Assembly: GCA_024642465.1 (NCBI GenBank)
Contig: JAHEBA010000035.1
Location: forward strand, 1-34,243
Source of the DNA: Alphaproteobacteria bacterium
GTDB taxonomy: Bacteria; Pseudomonadota; Alphaproteobacteria; Rhizobiales; Aestuariivirgaceae
Reading direction: 5' to 3'
DNA length: 34,243 bases
Position numbers and translations under genes: made by a program. The notes below the pieces were generated by a model, which searched no databases, was not told where the DNA came from, and saw nothing but the letters and a program-made list of their open reading frames with translations. Below, one piece after another: positions 1 to 7,941 of the stretch; position 1 is the stretch's first letter, and every line of letters starts with the position of its first letter.

Positions 1-1803
1 GGCCAGATCGATCCGGTCGAAAAGCGCCTGCCGGCGCAGCCGCGGGTTATCGACCTTGCGGCGCTCGGCCGCGAGCCGGGCCGGCCCGGCGGCACCATGA
101 CCATGCTGATGGCGTCCGGCAAGGACGTGCGCATCATGGTTTACTACGGTTATGTCCGGCTGGTGGGTTACGACCTCAACTACGAACTACAGCCCGATGT
201 GCTGCTGAAGTACGACGTGGAGGAAGGCCGGCGGTTTACCTTCTACATCCGGCCGGGACACCGCTGGTCTGACGGTTCTCCGTTCACGGCGGAGGATTTC
301 CGGTTTGCGCTGGAAGACGTGATGCTCAACGAGAAGCTCAGTTCGGGCGGGTTGCCCGCAGAGCTTCTGGTCGATGGCAAGGGGCCGGAATTCACGGTCA
401 TCGACGAATACACCGTGCGCTACGAATGGGAAAAGCCCAACCCCAAGCTGTTGCCGGCGCTGGCGTCTCCGTTGCCGCTCTACCTGACCTATCCATCGGC
501 CTACATGAAGCAGTTCCATGCCAAGTATGTCGGCAAGGACCAGGCCGAAGCCCTGGCAAAGGAGAGGAAGTACAAGCACTGGCGCGCCATGTTCACGCGG
601 CTTGGACGGCAGAACCGGCCCGAGAACCCAGACCTGCCGACGCTCGATCCGTGGCGGGTGACGACCGCACCGCCATCTGAACAGTATATCTTCGAGCGTA
701 ATCCGTATTTCCACCGGGTCGATGCGCAAGGTCATCAGTTGCCTTACGTCGACACGGTTGTGATGAACATCTCATCACCGAGCCTGATACCGGCCAAGAC
801 CGGGGCAGGCGAAAGCGACTTGCAGGGCCGCTATATCAGCTTCGAGGACTATACGTTCCTCAAGCAGAACGAGAAGCACCAGAACTTCAAAGTACTGCTG
901 TGGAAGAGTGCAGTTGGCTCGAAGATTGCCATCCGGCCCAACCTCAACTACGAGGATGAAGGCTGGCGCCTGTTGTTCCACGATGAGCGGTTCAGGCAGG
1001 CACTGTCGCTGGCAGTGAACCGCCACGAGATCAACATGGTGACGTTCTTCGGGCTGGGGCGGGAAGTGGCTGATTCACCGTTGCCGGAGAGCCCGCTGTA
1101 CAAGGACGAGTATTCGAACGCCTGGGCAAGCCTTGACGTTCCAAAGGCCAATGCGATGCTGGATGCCGTGGGCCTCGACAAGCGCGACAGTGACGGCATC
1201 CGGTTGCTGCCAGACGGGCGGCGGGCGGAGTTGATCATCGAATCGGCTGGCGAAAGCACGGTCGAAACCGACGTGCTGCAACTGGTCTCCGATCACTGGC
1301 TGGAGGTCGGGATAAAGGTGTTCACCCGCGTCACGCAGCGTGACCTGTTCCGGTCGCGGCTGAGCGCCGGCACGACCATGATGAGCGTGTGGTCGGGGCT
1401 CGACAACGGCATTCCGCATGCCGCCATGCCACCCGAGGAACTGGCGCCGACCAACGACTCGCAGACGCAGTGGCCGCAGTGGGGGCTTTGGGGTCTCAGC
1501 GGCGGCAAGTCCGGCACCGAGCCGAAGCTTGCTTCCGTGGTGCAGTTGGTCGATCTGTGGAAGCAGTGGCAGCTGTCGATCGATGACGGCGAACGCGAGC
1601 GGATCTGGCACGACATGCTGTCGATCTATACGGACAAGGTGTTTTCGATCGGAACGGTGAACGCCACATTGCAGCCTATCATCGTCAGCAAGCGGCTGGT
1701 GAACGTGCCGGAGGAAGAAGTGTTCAGCTTCCAGCCTGGCAGCTATTTCGGTGTGTTCATGATGGATACCTTCTGGTTCCGCGACAAGGCAGCCGGAGAA
1801 TAG
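1..1803 (+). CDS. ABC transporter substrate-binding protein, family 5 (5' truncated)
   Basis: The reading frame is open from base 1, so the gene starts upstream of the window; 600 residues are visible and the true N-terminus with its signal peptide is missing. A Met at base 97 exists, but the residues before it (GQIDPVEKRLPAQP, then RVIDLAALGREPGRPGG) look like the normal mature N-terminus of this family, so 97 is not the start. The segment with TFYIRPGHRWSDGSPFTAEDF is the family-5 (SBP_bac_5, DppA/OppA-like) signature, and RFRQALSLAVNR in the middle is the second typical block. The protein would sit in the periplasm and deliver a peptide-like or other oligomeric solute to the permeases encoded just downstream (4-nt gap). 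Its C-terminal half has no obvious lesion. The substrate cannot be predicted from sequence. Confidence 0.9.
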   Translation, partial: GQIDPVEKRLPAQPRVIDLAALGREPGRPGGTMTMLMASGKDVRIMVYYGYVRLVGYDLNYELQPDVLLKYDVEEGRRFTFYIRPGHRWSDGSPFTAEDFRFALEDVMLNEKLSSGGLPAELLVDGKGPEFTVIDEYTVRYEWEKPNPKLLPALASPLPLYLTYPSAYMKQFHAKYVGKDQAEALAKERKYKHWRAMFTRLGRQNRPENPDLPTLDPWRVTTAPPSEQYIFERNPYFHRVDAQGHQLPYVDTVVMNISSPSLIPAKTGAGESDLQGRYISFEDYTFLKQNEKHQNFKVLLWKSAVGSKIAIRPNLNYEDEGWRLLFHDERFRQALSLAVNRHEINMVTFFGLGREVADSPLPESPLYKDEYSNAWASLDVPKANAMLDAVGLDKRDSDGIRLLPDGRRAELIIESAGESTVETDVLQLVSDHWLEVGIKVFTRVTQRDLFRSRLSAGTTMMSVWSGLDNGIPHAAMPPEELAPTNDSQTQWPQWGLWGLSGGKSGTEPKLASVVQLVDLWKQWQLSIDDGERERIWHDMLSIYTDKVFSIGTVNATLQPIIVSKRLVNVPEEEVFSFQPGSYFGVFMMDTFWFRDKAAGE

Positions 1804-1807
1804 CGCC

Positions 1808-2806
1808 ATGTTGAGATACATCCTCTGGCGCCTGGCCATCATGGTCCCGACCTTGCTGATCATCTCGGCGCTGGTGTTCACCATCATTGAGCTTCCGCCG
1901 GGCGACTATTTCGAGAGCTACGTGGCCGAACTGCAGGCGCAGGGCGAGTCGGTTGACCTGAAGCAGATCGAGGCGTTGCGCGCGCAGTACGGTTTCGACA
2001 AGCCGCCGGTGGAACGTTATTTCCACTGGGTCTGGGGTATGCTCCATGGCGACTTCGGCTACTCTTTCGAGTACGAACTGCCGGTGATGGATGTGGTGGG
2101 CGACCGACTCTGGCTGACCATCCTGGTGTCGTTCGTGACCATTATAGTCACCTGGATCATTGCCTTTCCCATCGGCATCTACTCTGCCACCCGGCAATAT
2201 TCGTGGGGCGATTACGGGCTGACCTTCATCGGCTTGCTGGGGCTTGCCACACCCAACTTCCTGCTGGCGCTGATCTTCATGTATCTCGCCAACATCTGGT
2301 TCGGCACTTCCATCGGCCACTTGATGGATGCGAAGTATTTCAACGAGCCGATGAGCTGGGACAAGTTCAAGTCGATCCTGGAACACCTGGTGATCCCGGT
2401 CATCATCATCGGCACTGCCGGCACGGCAGGCATGATCCGCCGCATCAGGGCAAACCTGCTCGACGAGCTGCAGAAGCAGTACGTCACCACGGCCCGCGCC
2501 AAGGGGCTGCATCCGTTCAAGGCACTGGTGAAGTATCCGCTGCGCATGTCGCTCAACTTCTTCATCTCCGATATCGGTTCGATCCTGCCGGCGATCATTT
2601 CTGGCGCCGAAATTACCGCTATCGTGCTGTCGCTGGAGACCACCGGGCCGCTGCTGATCCGCGCGCTGCAGGCGCAGGACATGTACCTCGCTGGTTCGTT
2701 CCTGATGTTCCTCGCCTTCCTTTCGGTGATCGGGGTGCTGATTTCAGACTTCGCGCTGGCCGCTCTCGACCCGCGCATTCGGTTGCAGGGGACGCAAACC
2801 AAATGA
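1808..2806 (+). CDS. ABC transporter permease, DppB/OppB-like
   Basis: 332-residue integral membrane protein with the DppB/OppB layout: an N-terminal membrane segment (about residues 9-30), a periplasmic domain of roughly 70 residues containing the family's LRAQYGFDKPPVERYFHWV-type block, and five further membrane segments. The cytoplasmic EAA loop that contacts an ATPase is visible as YVTTARAKGLHPFKALVKYP near residues 224-243. It begins 4 nt after the stop of the binding-protein gene and its TGA overlaps the ATG of the next permease, so the three genes form one transcription unit. It would form half of the inner-membrane channel of a peptide/nickel-type importer. Confidence 0.92.
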   Translation: MLRYILWRLAIMVPTLLIISALVFTIIELPPGDYFESYVAELQAQGESVDLKQIEALRAQYGFDKPPVERYFHWVWGMLHGDFGYSFEYELPVMDVVGDRLWLTILVSFVTIIVTWIIAFPIGIYSATRQYSWGDYGLTFIGLLGLATPNFLLALIFMYLANIWFGTSIGHLMDAKYFNEPMSWDKFKSILEHLVIPVIIIGTAGTAGMIRRIRANLLDELQKQYVTTARAKGLHPFKALVKYPLRMSLNFFISDIGSILPAIISGAEITAIVLSLETTGPLLIRALQAQDMYLAGSFLMFLAFLSVIGVLISDFALAALDPRIRLQGTQTK

Positions 2807-3987
2807 CCAACATGCGATCACCGCTGCCGGCCTCGGGCGCCGAGATGGGGCACTATGTGTCCGAAGCGCCGTTCGACGTGATGTCGATCGAGAAGATCTC
2901 GCCCGAGCAGGAGAAGGTCTATCTGGCGCCGCAATGGAAGCTGATGTGGTGGAAGTTCAAGCAGCACCGGCTGGCGCTGTGGTCGGGCGTGTTCCTTGCC
3001 ATCCTGTATTCCACCATCGTGTTCAGCGAATTCCTTGCGCCTTACAACATCCAGACGCGGCACGTGGATCACATCTATTCGCCGCCGCAGGAGGTGCACC
3101 TGTTCCACGAGAGCGAGTTCATCGGCCCGTTCGTGTACCGCCAGCAGTACAAGCTCAACATGGATACGTTGAAGCGCGAGTACACCGAGGACAGGACCCA
3201 GCCGGACAAGCTGCGGTTCTTCTGCACGGGCGATACCTACTGGTGGTGGGGCCTCGTTAAGATGGAGACGCACCTGTTCTGTCCGGCGGAGGGCGGGCAA
3301 GCCTTCCTTTTCGGCACTGACAGGCTGGGGCGGGACATGCTGTCGCGCATCATCGGGGGGGCGCGCATCTCGCTGACCATCGGCCTGCTGGGCGTAATGG
3401 TGAGTTTCGTGCTCGGCATCGTCATCGGTGGCCTTGCCGGTTACTATGGCGGCTGGGTGGACATGATCGTGCAGCGCATCATCGAGGTGCTCCAGTCGCT
3501 GCCGTCGATCCCGCTGTGGCTGGCGCTCGCCGCCATCATGCCGGTGACCTGGAGCCCGCTGGTGGTCTATTTCGGCATCACGCTGATCCTCGGCCTGCTA
3601 GACTGGACGGGGCTCGCGCGATCGGTCAGGTCCAAGTTGTTTGCATTGCGCGAGGAAGACTACGTGATGGCCGCGCAGTTGATGGGCGCGCGGCCCAGCC
3701 GCATCATCTCGCTGCACCTGGTGCCCGGCTTCATGTCCCACCTCATTGCAACGGCGACCATTGTCATTCCGACCATGATTCTCGGCGAGACGGCGTTGAG
3801 CTTCCTGGGGCTGGGCCTAAGACCTCCCATAACGTCATGGGGCGTGTTGCTGGTCGAGGCCCAGAACATCAACGTCGTGGCGCTGTATCCGTGGTTGATG
3901 TTGCCGGTCATTCCGGTCATTCTGGTCATTCTGGCGTTCAATTTCTTCGGTGACGGCTTGCGCGACGCGGCCGATCCGTACAAGTGA
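2803..3987 (+). CDS. ABC transporter permease, DppC/OppC-like
   Basis: Start chosen at the ATG that overlaps the upstream stop (ATGA), giving 394 residues; the longer open frame beginning at 2203 runs inside the upstream permease gene and is rejected. The protein has an N-terminal cytoplasmic stretch of about 60 residues, a first membrane segment, then an unusually long periplasmic loop (about residues 85-170) with YWWWGLVKMETHLFCP, followed by FGTDRLGRDMLSRIIGGARI, the conserved DppC/OppC entry into the transport domain. The EAA loop is DYVMAAQLMGARPSRIISLH. It pairs with the DppB-like permease. No ATP-binding subunit gene follows; these are either upstream of the window or supplied elsewhere. 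Confidence 0.92.
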   Translation: MTNMRSPLPASGAEMGHYVSEAPFDVMSIEKISPEQEKVYLAPQWKLMWWKFKQHRLALWSGVFLAILYSTIVFSEFLAPYNIQTRHVDHIYSPPQEVHLFHESEFIGPFVYRQQYKLNMDTLKREYTEDRTQPDKLRFFCTGDTYWWWGLVKMETHLFCPAEGGQAFLFGTDRLGRDMLSRIIGGARISLTIGLLGVMVSFVLGIVIGGLAGYYGGWVDMIVQRIIEVLQSLPSIPLWLALAAIMPVTWSPLVVYFGITLILGLLDWTGLARSVRSKLFALREEDYVMAAQLMGARPSRIISLHLVPGFMSHLIATATIVIPTMILGETALSFLGLGLRPPITSWGVLLVEAQNINVVALYPWLMLPVIPVILVILAFNFFGDGLRDAADPYK

Positions 3988-4115
3988 TGCCGGGGTGCCG
4001 GATGACGTTACGGAGCGTTTCGCGGACAAAAAAACTCCATGCCCGCCCTAGGAATTGACGGCAGAAGCGGGGCAGAATGGCCGCGAGGCGGGCTTGTAAA
4101 CCTGGTAGGTGCGGA

Positions 4116-5327
4116 ATGAATCGGCTCGGGAACGTCCATATCCTGATGTACAGCCACGACACGTTCGGGCTGGGCCATCTGCGCCGATGCCGGGCGATTG
4201 CGCATTCGCTGGTGGAGAACTTCAAGGGTGTGAGCGTCCTGATCATCACCGGGTCGCAGTTCGCCGGCGCGTTCAACTTTTCGGCCCGCGTGGACTTCGT
4301 GAAGATCCCCTCGGTCATCAAGCTGTACAATGGCCAGTACACCTCGATCGACCAGCACATCGACCTGACCGATACGATGCAGATGCGTCAGTCGATCATC
4401 CAGCACACGGCGGAGTCGTTCCAGCCGGACATCATGATCGTGGACAAGGAGCCGCTGGGCCTGCGTGGCGAGATGCTGCCGACGCTGCGCTATCTTCGCG
4501 AGCAGGGCTGCCGGCTGGTGCTGGGCCTTCGCGACGTGATGGATTCGCCGGAGAAGCTTCAGGCCGATTGGGCCCAGTCCGACGTCATGGCGCAGATCGA
4601 TCAGCTTTACGACGACATCTGGGTCTACGGCCCCGAGGGGTTCTGGGATCCGCTGACCGGGCTGGACGTGCCGGACGAAGTGGCGCGGAAGATGAATTAC
4701 CTGGGTTTCCTGCGGCGGGCGCGGACCGGTTCGCCGCCCGGTATCCGGCGGCCCGAGGGCAAATACCTGCTGGCCACCAGCGGTGGCGGCGGCGATGGCG
4801 CCCCATTGACCAGCCAGGTGCTGTCGGCCTACGGGCGCGGCCGCGCAGAACTGATGCGACTGCTGCTCATTCTCGGCCCGATGATGCCCAGTGGCCTCAG
4901 GGCCGACTTCTTCGAGCAGGCGGACGGTCTGGACAAGGTTGATGCGATCGAATTCGACAACAGCATCGAGAACCTGATCGACGGCGCAGCCGGCGTGATC
5001 AGCATGTGCGGCTACAATACGTTCTGCGAGGTCCTGTCGTTCAACAAGCCGGCGCTCATCGTGCCGCGCACCAGCCCGCGCGAGGAGCAGCTCATCCGGG
5101 CCCAGCGCGCGAAGGAGCTTGGGCTGGTGGACATGATGCTGCCGGAGGAAGCGAATGATCCGGACGCTCTCGCAGAACGGCTGGTCAGCCTTCCCGGACG
5201 GCCGCTCCCCAACGAGATGGGGGCGGCGGACATGCTGGACGGGCTCGAGTCTATCAGCGATTGGGTGGGCAACTGGGCAGCCAACCGGCCAGCCGGCAAT
5301 CTTTATGCCATTGCCGGGGCTGGCTGA
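4116..5327 (+). CDS. MurG-like glycosyltransferase (COG4671-type), first of the cluster
   Basis: 403 residues from ATG 4116; an alternative ATG at 4077 would add 13 Arg/Cys-rich residues with a poorer ribosome site, while 4116 is preceded by GGTAGGTGCGGA. The N-terminus HDTFGLGHLRRCRAIAHSL is a Gly-rich acceptor-side loop of GT-B glycosyltransferases. The C-terminal donor-binding half has TSGGGGDG (about 221-228) and CGYNTFCEVLSFNKPALIVP (about 298-317), followed by REEQLIRAQRAKELG, the MurG/undecaprenyl-GlcNAc-transferase-like arrangement. No membrane segment is apparent. Donor and acceptor are unknown. It resembles the protein encoded at 6613 and is separated from it by a GT4 enzyme, suggesting a glycan or glycolipid assembly cluster. 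A UDP-GlcNAc 2-epimerase-like fold is the main alternative. Confidence 0.8.
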   Translation: MNRLGNVHILMYSHDTFGLGHLRRCRAIAHSLVENFKGVSVLIITGSQFAGAFNFSARVDFVKIPSVIKLYNGQYTSIDQHIDLTDTMQMRQSIIQHTAESFQPDIMIVDKEPLGLRGEMLPTLRYLREQGCRLVLGLRDVMDSPEKLQADWAQSDVMAQIDQLYDDIWVYGPEGFWDPLTGLDVPDEVARKMNYLGFLRRARTGSPPGIRRPEGKYLLATSGGGGDGAPLTSQVLSAYGRGRAELMRLLLILGPMMPSGLRADFFEQADGLDKVDAIEFDNSIENLIDGAAGVISMCGYNTFCEVLSFNKPALIVPRTSPREEQLIRAQRAKELGLVDMMLPEEANDPDALAERLVSLPGRPLPNEMGAADMLDGLESISDWVGNWAANRPAGNLYAIAGAG

Positions 5328-5346
5328 AACTGGCATTGCTCAACCC

Positions 5347-6603
5347 ATGACCGATCGCACCGGATTTGTGCTCAAGGGGTATCCGCGCCTCTCCGAGACC
5401 TTCATTGCGCAGGAGATTGCCGGGCTCGAGAAGGCAGGGCTGCCGCTCGAGATCATCTCGCTGCGTGCGCCGGCGGACAAGCGCCGTCACCCGGTACACG
5501 ACGAGATCACGGCCGCCGTCACCTATCTGCCCGAGTACATCCACCACGAACCACTGCGGTGCCTTGCAGCAATGATCAAGGCCTGGCGATTGCCAGGCTT
5601 TGGTGGGGCGTGGAAGGCATTTCGCGCCGATTTCGCCCGCGACAAGAGCCGCAACCGGGTGCGCCGGTTCGCCCAGGCTGCCGTGCTGGCGGTGGAGCGC
5701 GGCCCCCATGTCAGCCGGTTGCATGCCCACTTCATCCATACGCCGGCCTCGGTGACCCGTTATGCCGCCCAGATGCTGGGCTGCGACTGGAGTTGCTCGG
5801 CTCATGCCAAGGACATCTGGACGAGCCCTGACTGGGAGCTGGAGGAAAAACTGGCGCAGGCGCTGTGGACAGTGACATGCACGGCGTCCGGTCATGCCCA
5901 CCTTCAGTCGCTCAGCGCTGACCCGGCACGGGTCCACCTGTCCTATCACGGGCTGGACCTTAACCGCTTCGGCCCGTTTGCCGGCCGCAATCACACGCGC
6001 GATGGAAGCAATCCGGCCGACCCGGTGCGGCTGGTCAGCGTTGGCCGCGCCGTCACCAAGAAAGGGTACGACACCCTGCTCGAGGCGCTGGCGCTGCTGC
6101 CGCCCGGACTCCACTGGCGCTTCGACCATGCCGGCGGCGGTGAATTGCTGGACAATCTCAAGGAACAGGCGGTGCGGCTTGGCATCGATGACCGCATCGT
6201 GTGGCACGGCGCGCAGGACCAGGCTGCGGTGCTGGCGTTGTACCGGGCATGCGACATGTTCGTGCTGCCGTGCAGGATTGCGCCGGATGGCGACAGGGAC
6301 GGATTGCCCAACGTGCTCGTAGAGGCGGCGAGCCAGGGGCTTGCCTGCATATCGACCACCATCTCCGGCGTTCCGGAACTGATCAGCGGAAAGCGCCTGG
6401 GGGTTCTGGTGCCGCCTGAGGACCCGGCCGAACTGGCACAGGCCATCGAGGTGCTGGCGCGCTCGCCGGACAAGCGCGGCAAACTTGGCCGGGCGATAGA
6501 GAAACGGGTTCGCAGCGAGTTTGATCACAATGCCTCGATCCGTCAGCTCATGGCGCTGTTCGAGGGCGAAGCGGGCGCAGAACTGCGCAATGCGGCGGAA
6601 TAG
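5347..6603 (+). CDS. Glycosyltransferase family 4
   Basis: 418 residues, starting 19 nt after the previous stop. The N-terminus GFVLKGYPRLSETFIAQEI is typical of the exopolysaccharide/colanic-acid WcaL-like branch of GT4. Next comes RLHAHFIHTPASVTRYAA, an acceptor-domain motif. The donor-binding half has VSVGRAVTKKGYDTLLEAL (about residues 235-253), then LPCRIAPDGDRDGLPNVLVE and GLACISTTISGVPELI, the region of the retaining GT-B EX7E motif; here the first acidic position is in the DRDGLPNVLVE stretch. The predicted role is sugar transfer from a nucleotide-sugar to a lipid-linked or surface glycan in the cytoplasm. It lies between two MurG-like genes in the same direction, 9 nt upstream of the next start. 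Confidence 0.87.
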   Translation: MTDRTGFVLKGYPRLSETFIAQEIAGLEKAGLPLEIISLRAPADKRRHPVHDEITAAVTYLPEYIHHEPLRCLAAMIKAWRLPGFGGAWKAFRADFARDKSRNRVRRFAQAAVLAVERGPHVSRLHAHFIHTPASVTRYAAQMLGCDWSCSAHAKDIWTSPDWELEEKLAQALWTVTCTASGHAHLQSLSADPARVHLSYHGLDLNRFGPFAGRNHTRDGSNPADPVRLVSVGRAVTKKGYDTLLEALALLPPGLHWRFDHAGGGELLDNLKEQAVRLGIDDRIVWHGAQDQAAVLALYRACDMFVLPCRIAPDGDRDGLPNVLVEAASQGLACISTTISGVPELISGKRLGVLVPPEDPAELAQAIEVLARSPDKRGKLGRAIEKRVRSEFDHNASIRQLMALFEGEAGAELRNAAE

Positions 6604-6612
6604 GCCCGGTCC

Positions 6613-7770
6613 ATGAAGGTCATGTTCTACGTTCAGCACCTGCTTGGCATCGGCCATCTGGTGCGTGCGAGCCGCATTGCGGCGGCGCTCGCCGAGGCCG
6701 GTCACCAGGTGACCATGGTTTCCGGCGGCATGCCGGTGAGCGGCTTCCCGCCGGCAGGTGTGGGGCTGGAGCAGCTGAAGCCTTTGCGCACTGCGGACGG
6801 ATCCTTTTCGAGCCTCGTTGACGAGACTGGCGCACCTGCGGACGATGGCTTGCGCGACAATCGCCGCCGCCAGCTCCTTGCCGTCCATGACAGCTTGCAG
6901 CCGGACTGCCTCGTCATCGAGGCCTATCCGTTTGCCCGCCGCCAGATGCGCTTCGAGCTTGCGCCGTTGCTGGAACATGTTCATGCGGGCAACCGGGTCA
7001 GTCGCGCCATGGTGGTGTCTTCGGTGCGCGACATCCTGCAACCCAGAACGGCAGAGCGCGACAAGGCCACGGCGGAAGTGGTCCGGCGCCATTTCGATCT
7101 GGTGCTGGTGCATGGTGACGAAGCCTTCGCACGGTTTGGTGAGACCTTCAGTGAGACGGATTCAATCGCGGACAGGCTGGCCTATACCGGCATGGTCGCG
7201 CCGCCGCTGGATCAGGCACTTCCCCCGGCGGGCAAGCGGTACGACGTGGTGGTTTCCGCCGGTGGCGGCGCGGTTGGCACGGCGCTGCTGAATGCCTCGA
7301 TCGGGGCCAGGCAGATGACACGCCTTGCGGGCGCACGCTGGCTGGTGGTGACCGGCCCCAACTTGCCCGGGGACCAGTTCGAGGCGCTGCAACAGGCTGC
7401 GGGTTCCACGGTGACGCTGTCCAGGTTCGAGCCTGCTCTTGCGGGGCTGATCGCCTGTGCGCGGCTGTCCATATCGCAAGCCGGTTACAACACGGTTGCC
7501 GACGTCCTGCGGGCCGGCTGCGCCAGCGTGCTGGTGCCGTTCGAGGGCAAGGGCGAGCAGGAACAGTTGTTGCGGGCAGGCCGGCTGGAAGCGTCCGGCC
7601 GCGGCGTGATGGTGCGCGAGGCCGGGCTCAACGCAAGCGCCCTGGTCCAGGCCATCGAGAGAGCTCTCGATCTAGATCCCGCGCTTGCACCGGACCTCAG
7701 TCTTGACGGCGCGGCCAGCAGCGCCGCGCTGCTTGCCTTCCGTTACGATTCGTTCCGGCGCAACCTCTAG
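6613..7770 (+). CDS. MurG-like glycosyltransferase (COG4671-type), second of the cluster
   Basis: 385 residues, beginning 9 nt after the GT4 stop. The N-terminus VMFYVQHLLGIGHLVRASRI matches the Gly/His loop seen in the protein at 4116, and the C-terminal half repeats its donor-site pattern: SAGGGAVGTALL (about 215-226), QAGYNTVADVLRAGCASVLV (289-308) and GEQEQLLRAGRLEASG. The two proteins are therefore homologous but clearly diverged, so they probably add different sugars or act at different steps. No signal peptide or membrane span is visible. Function beyond GT-B glycosyltransferase is not predictable. Confidence 0.82.
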   Translation: MKVMFYVQHLLGIGHLVRASRIAAALAEAGHQVTMVSGGMPVSGFPPAGVGLEQLKPLRTADGSFSSLVDETGAPADDGLRDNRRRQLLAVHDSLQPDCLVIEAYPFARRQMRFELAPLLEHVHAGNRVSRAMVVSSVRDILQPRTAERDKATAEVVRRHFDLVLVHGDEAFARFGETFSETDSIADRLAYTGMVAPPLDQALPPAGKRYDVVVSAGGGAVGTALLNASIGARQMTRLAGARWLVVTGPNLPGDQFEALQQAAGSTVTLSRFEPALAGLIACARLSISQAGYNTVADVLRAGCASVLVPFEGKGEQEQLLRAGRLEASGRGVMVREAGLNASALVQAIERALDLDPALAPDLSLDGAASSAALLAFRYDSFRRNL

Positions 7771-7941
7771 GTGATGGCAACTTGCGTGCAGGCGGTGGAA
7801 TGCGTGCGCGGAACGCGTTATGGTTCTGGCGAGGGAGCATATGGGCGGGGCGGCAAGGCTATGACAGTACCAGTACGCGCTCCAGTTTTGGGCAATCCGG
7901 GCGGAAGGTGTTCGCCTGTCCCGGCGTGCGGGTAAGGCGCC
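7771..7941 (+). other. 171-nt gap between glycosyltransferases and pseudo-ABC gene
   Basis: No convincing gene, hairpin or sigma70 promoter was found here. An open frame beginning at 7782 runs through it but continues out of frame inside the next gene and shows no protein-like features. The gap is the largest in this cluster, so a separate promoter for the pseudo-ABC and cyclic-nucleotide-domain genes may lie in it, but nothing in the sequence proves that. Confidence 0.3.

Noticed and set aside
5254..7113. 619-codon open frame on the minus strand
   Set aside because: It lies antisense to two well-supported glycosyltransferase genes, has Arg/His/Gln-rich low-information sequence and no motifs; a usual shadow in GC-rich DNA.
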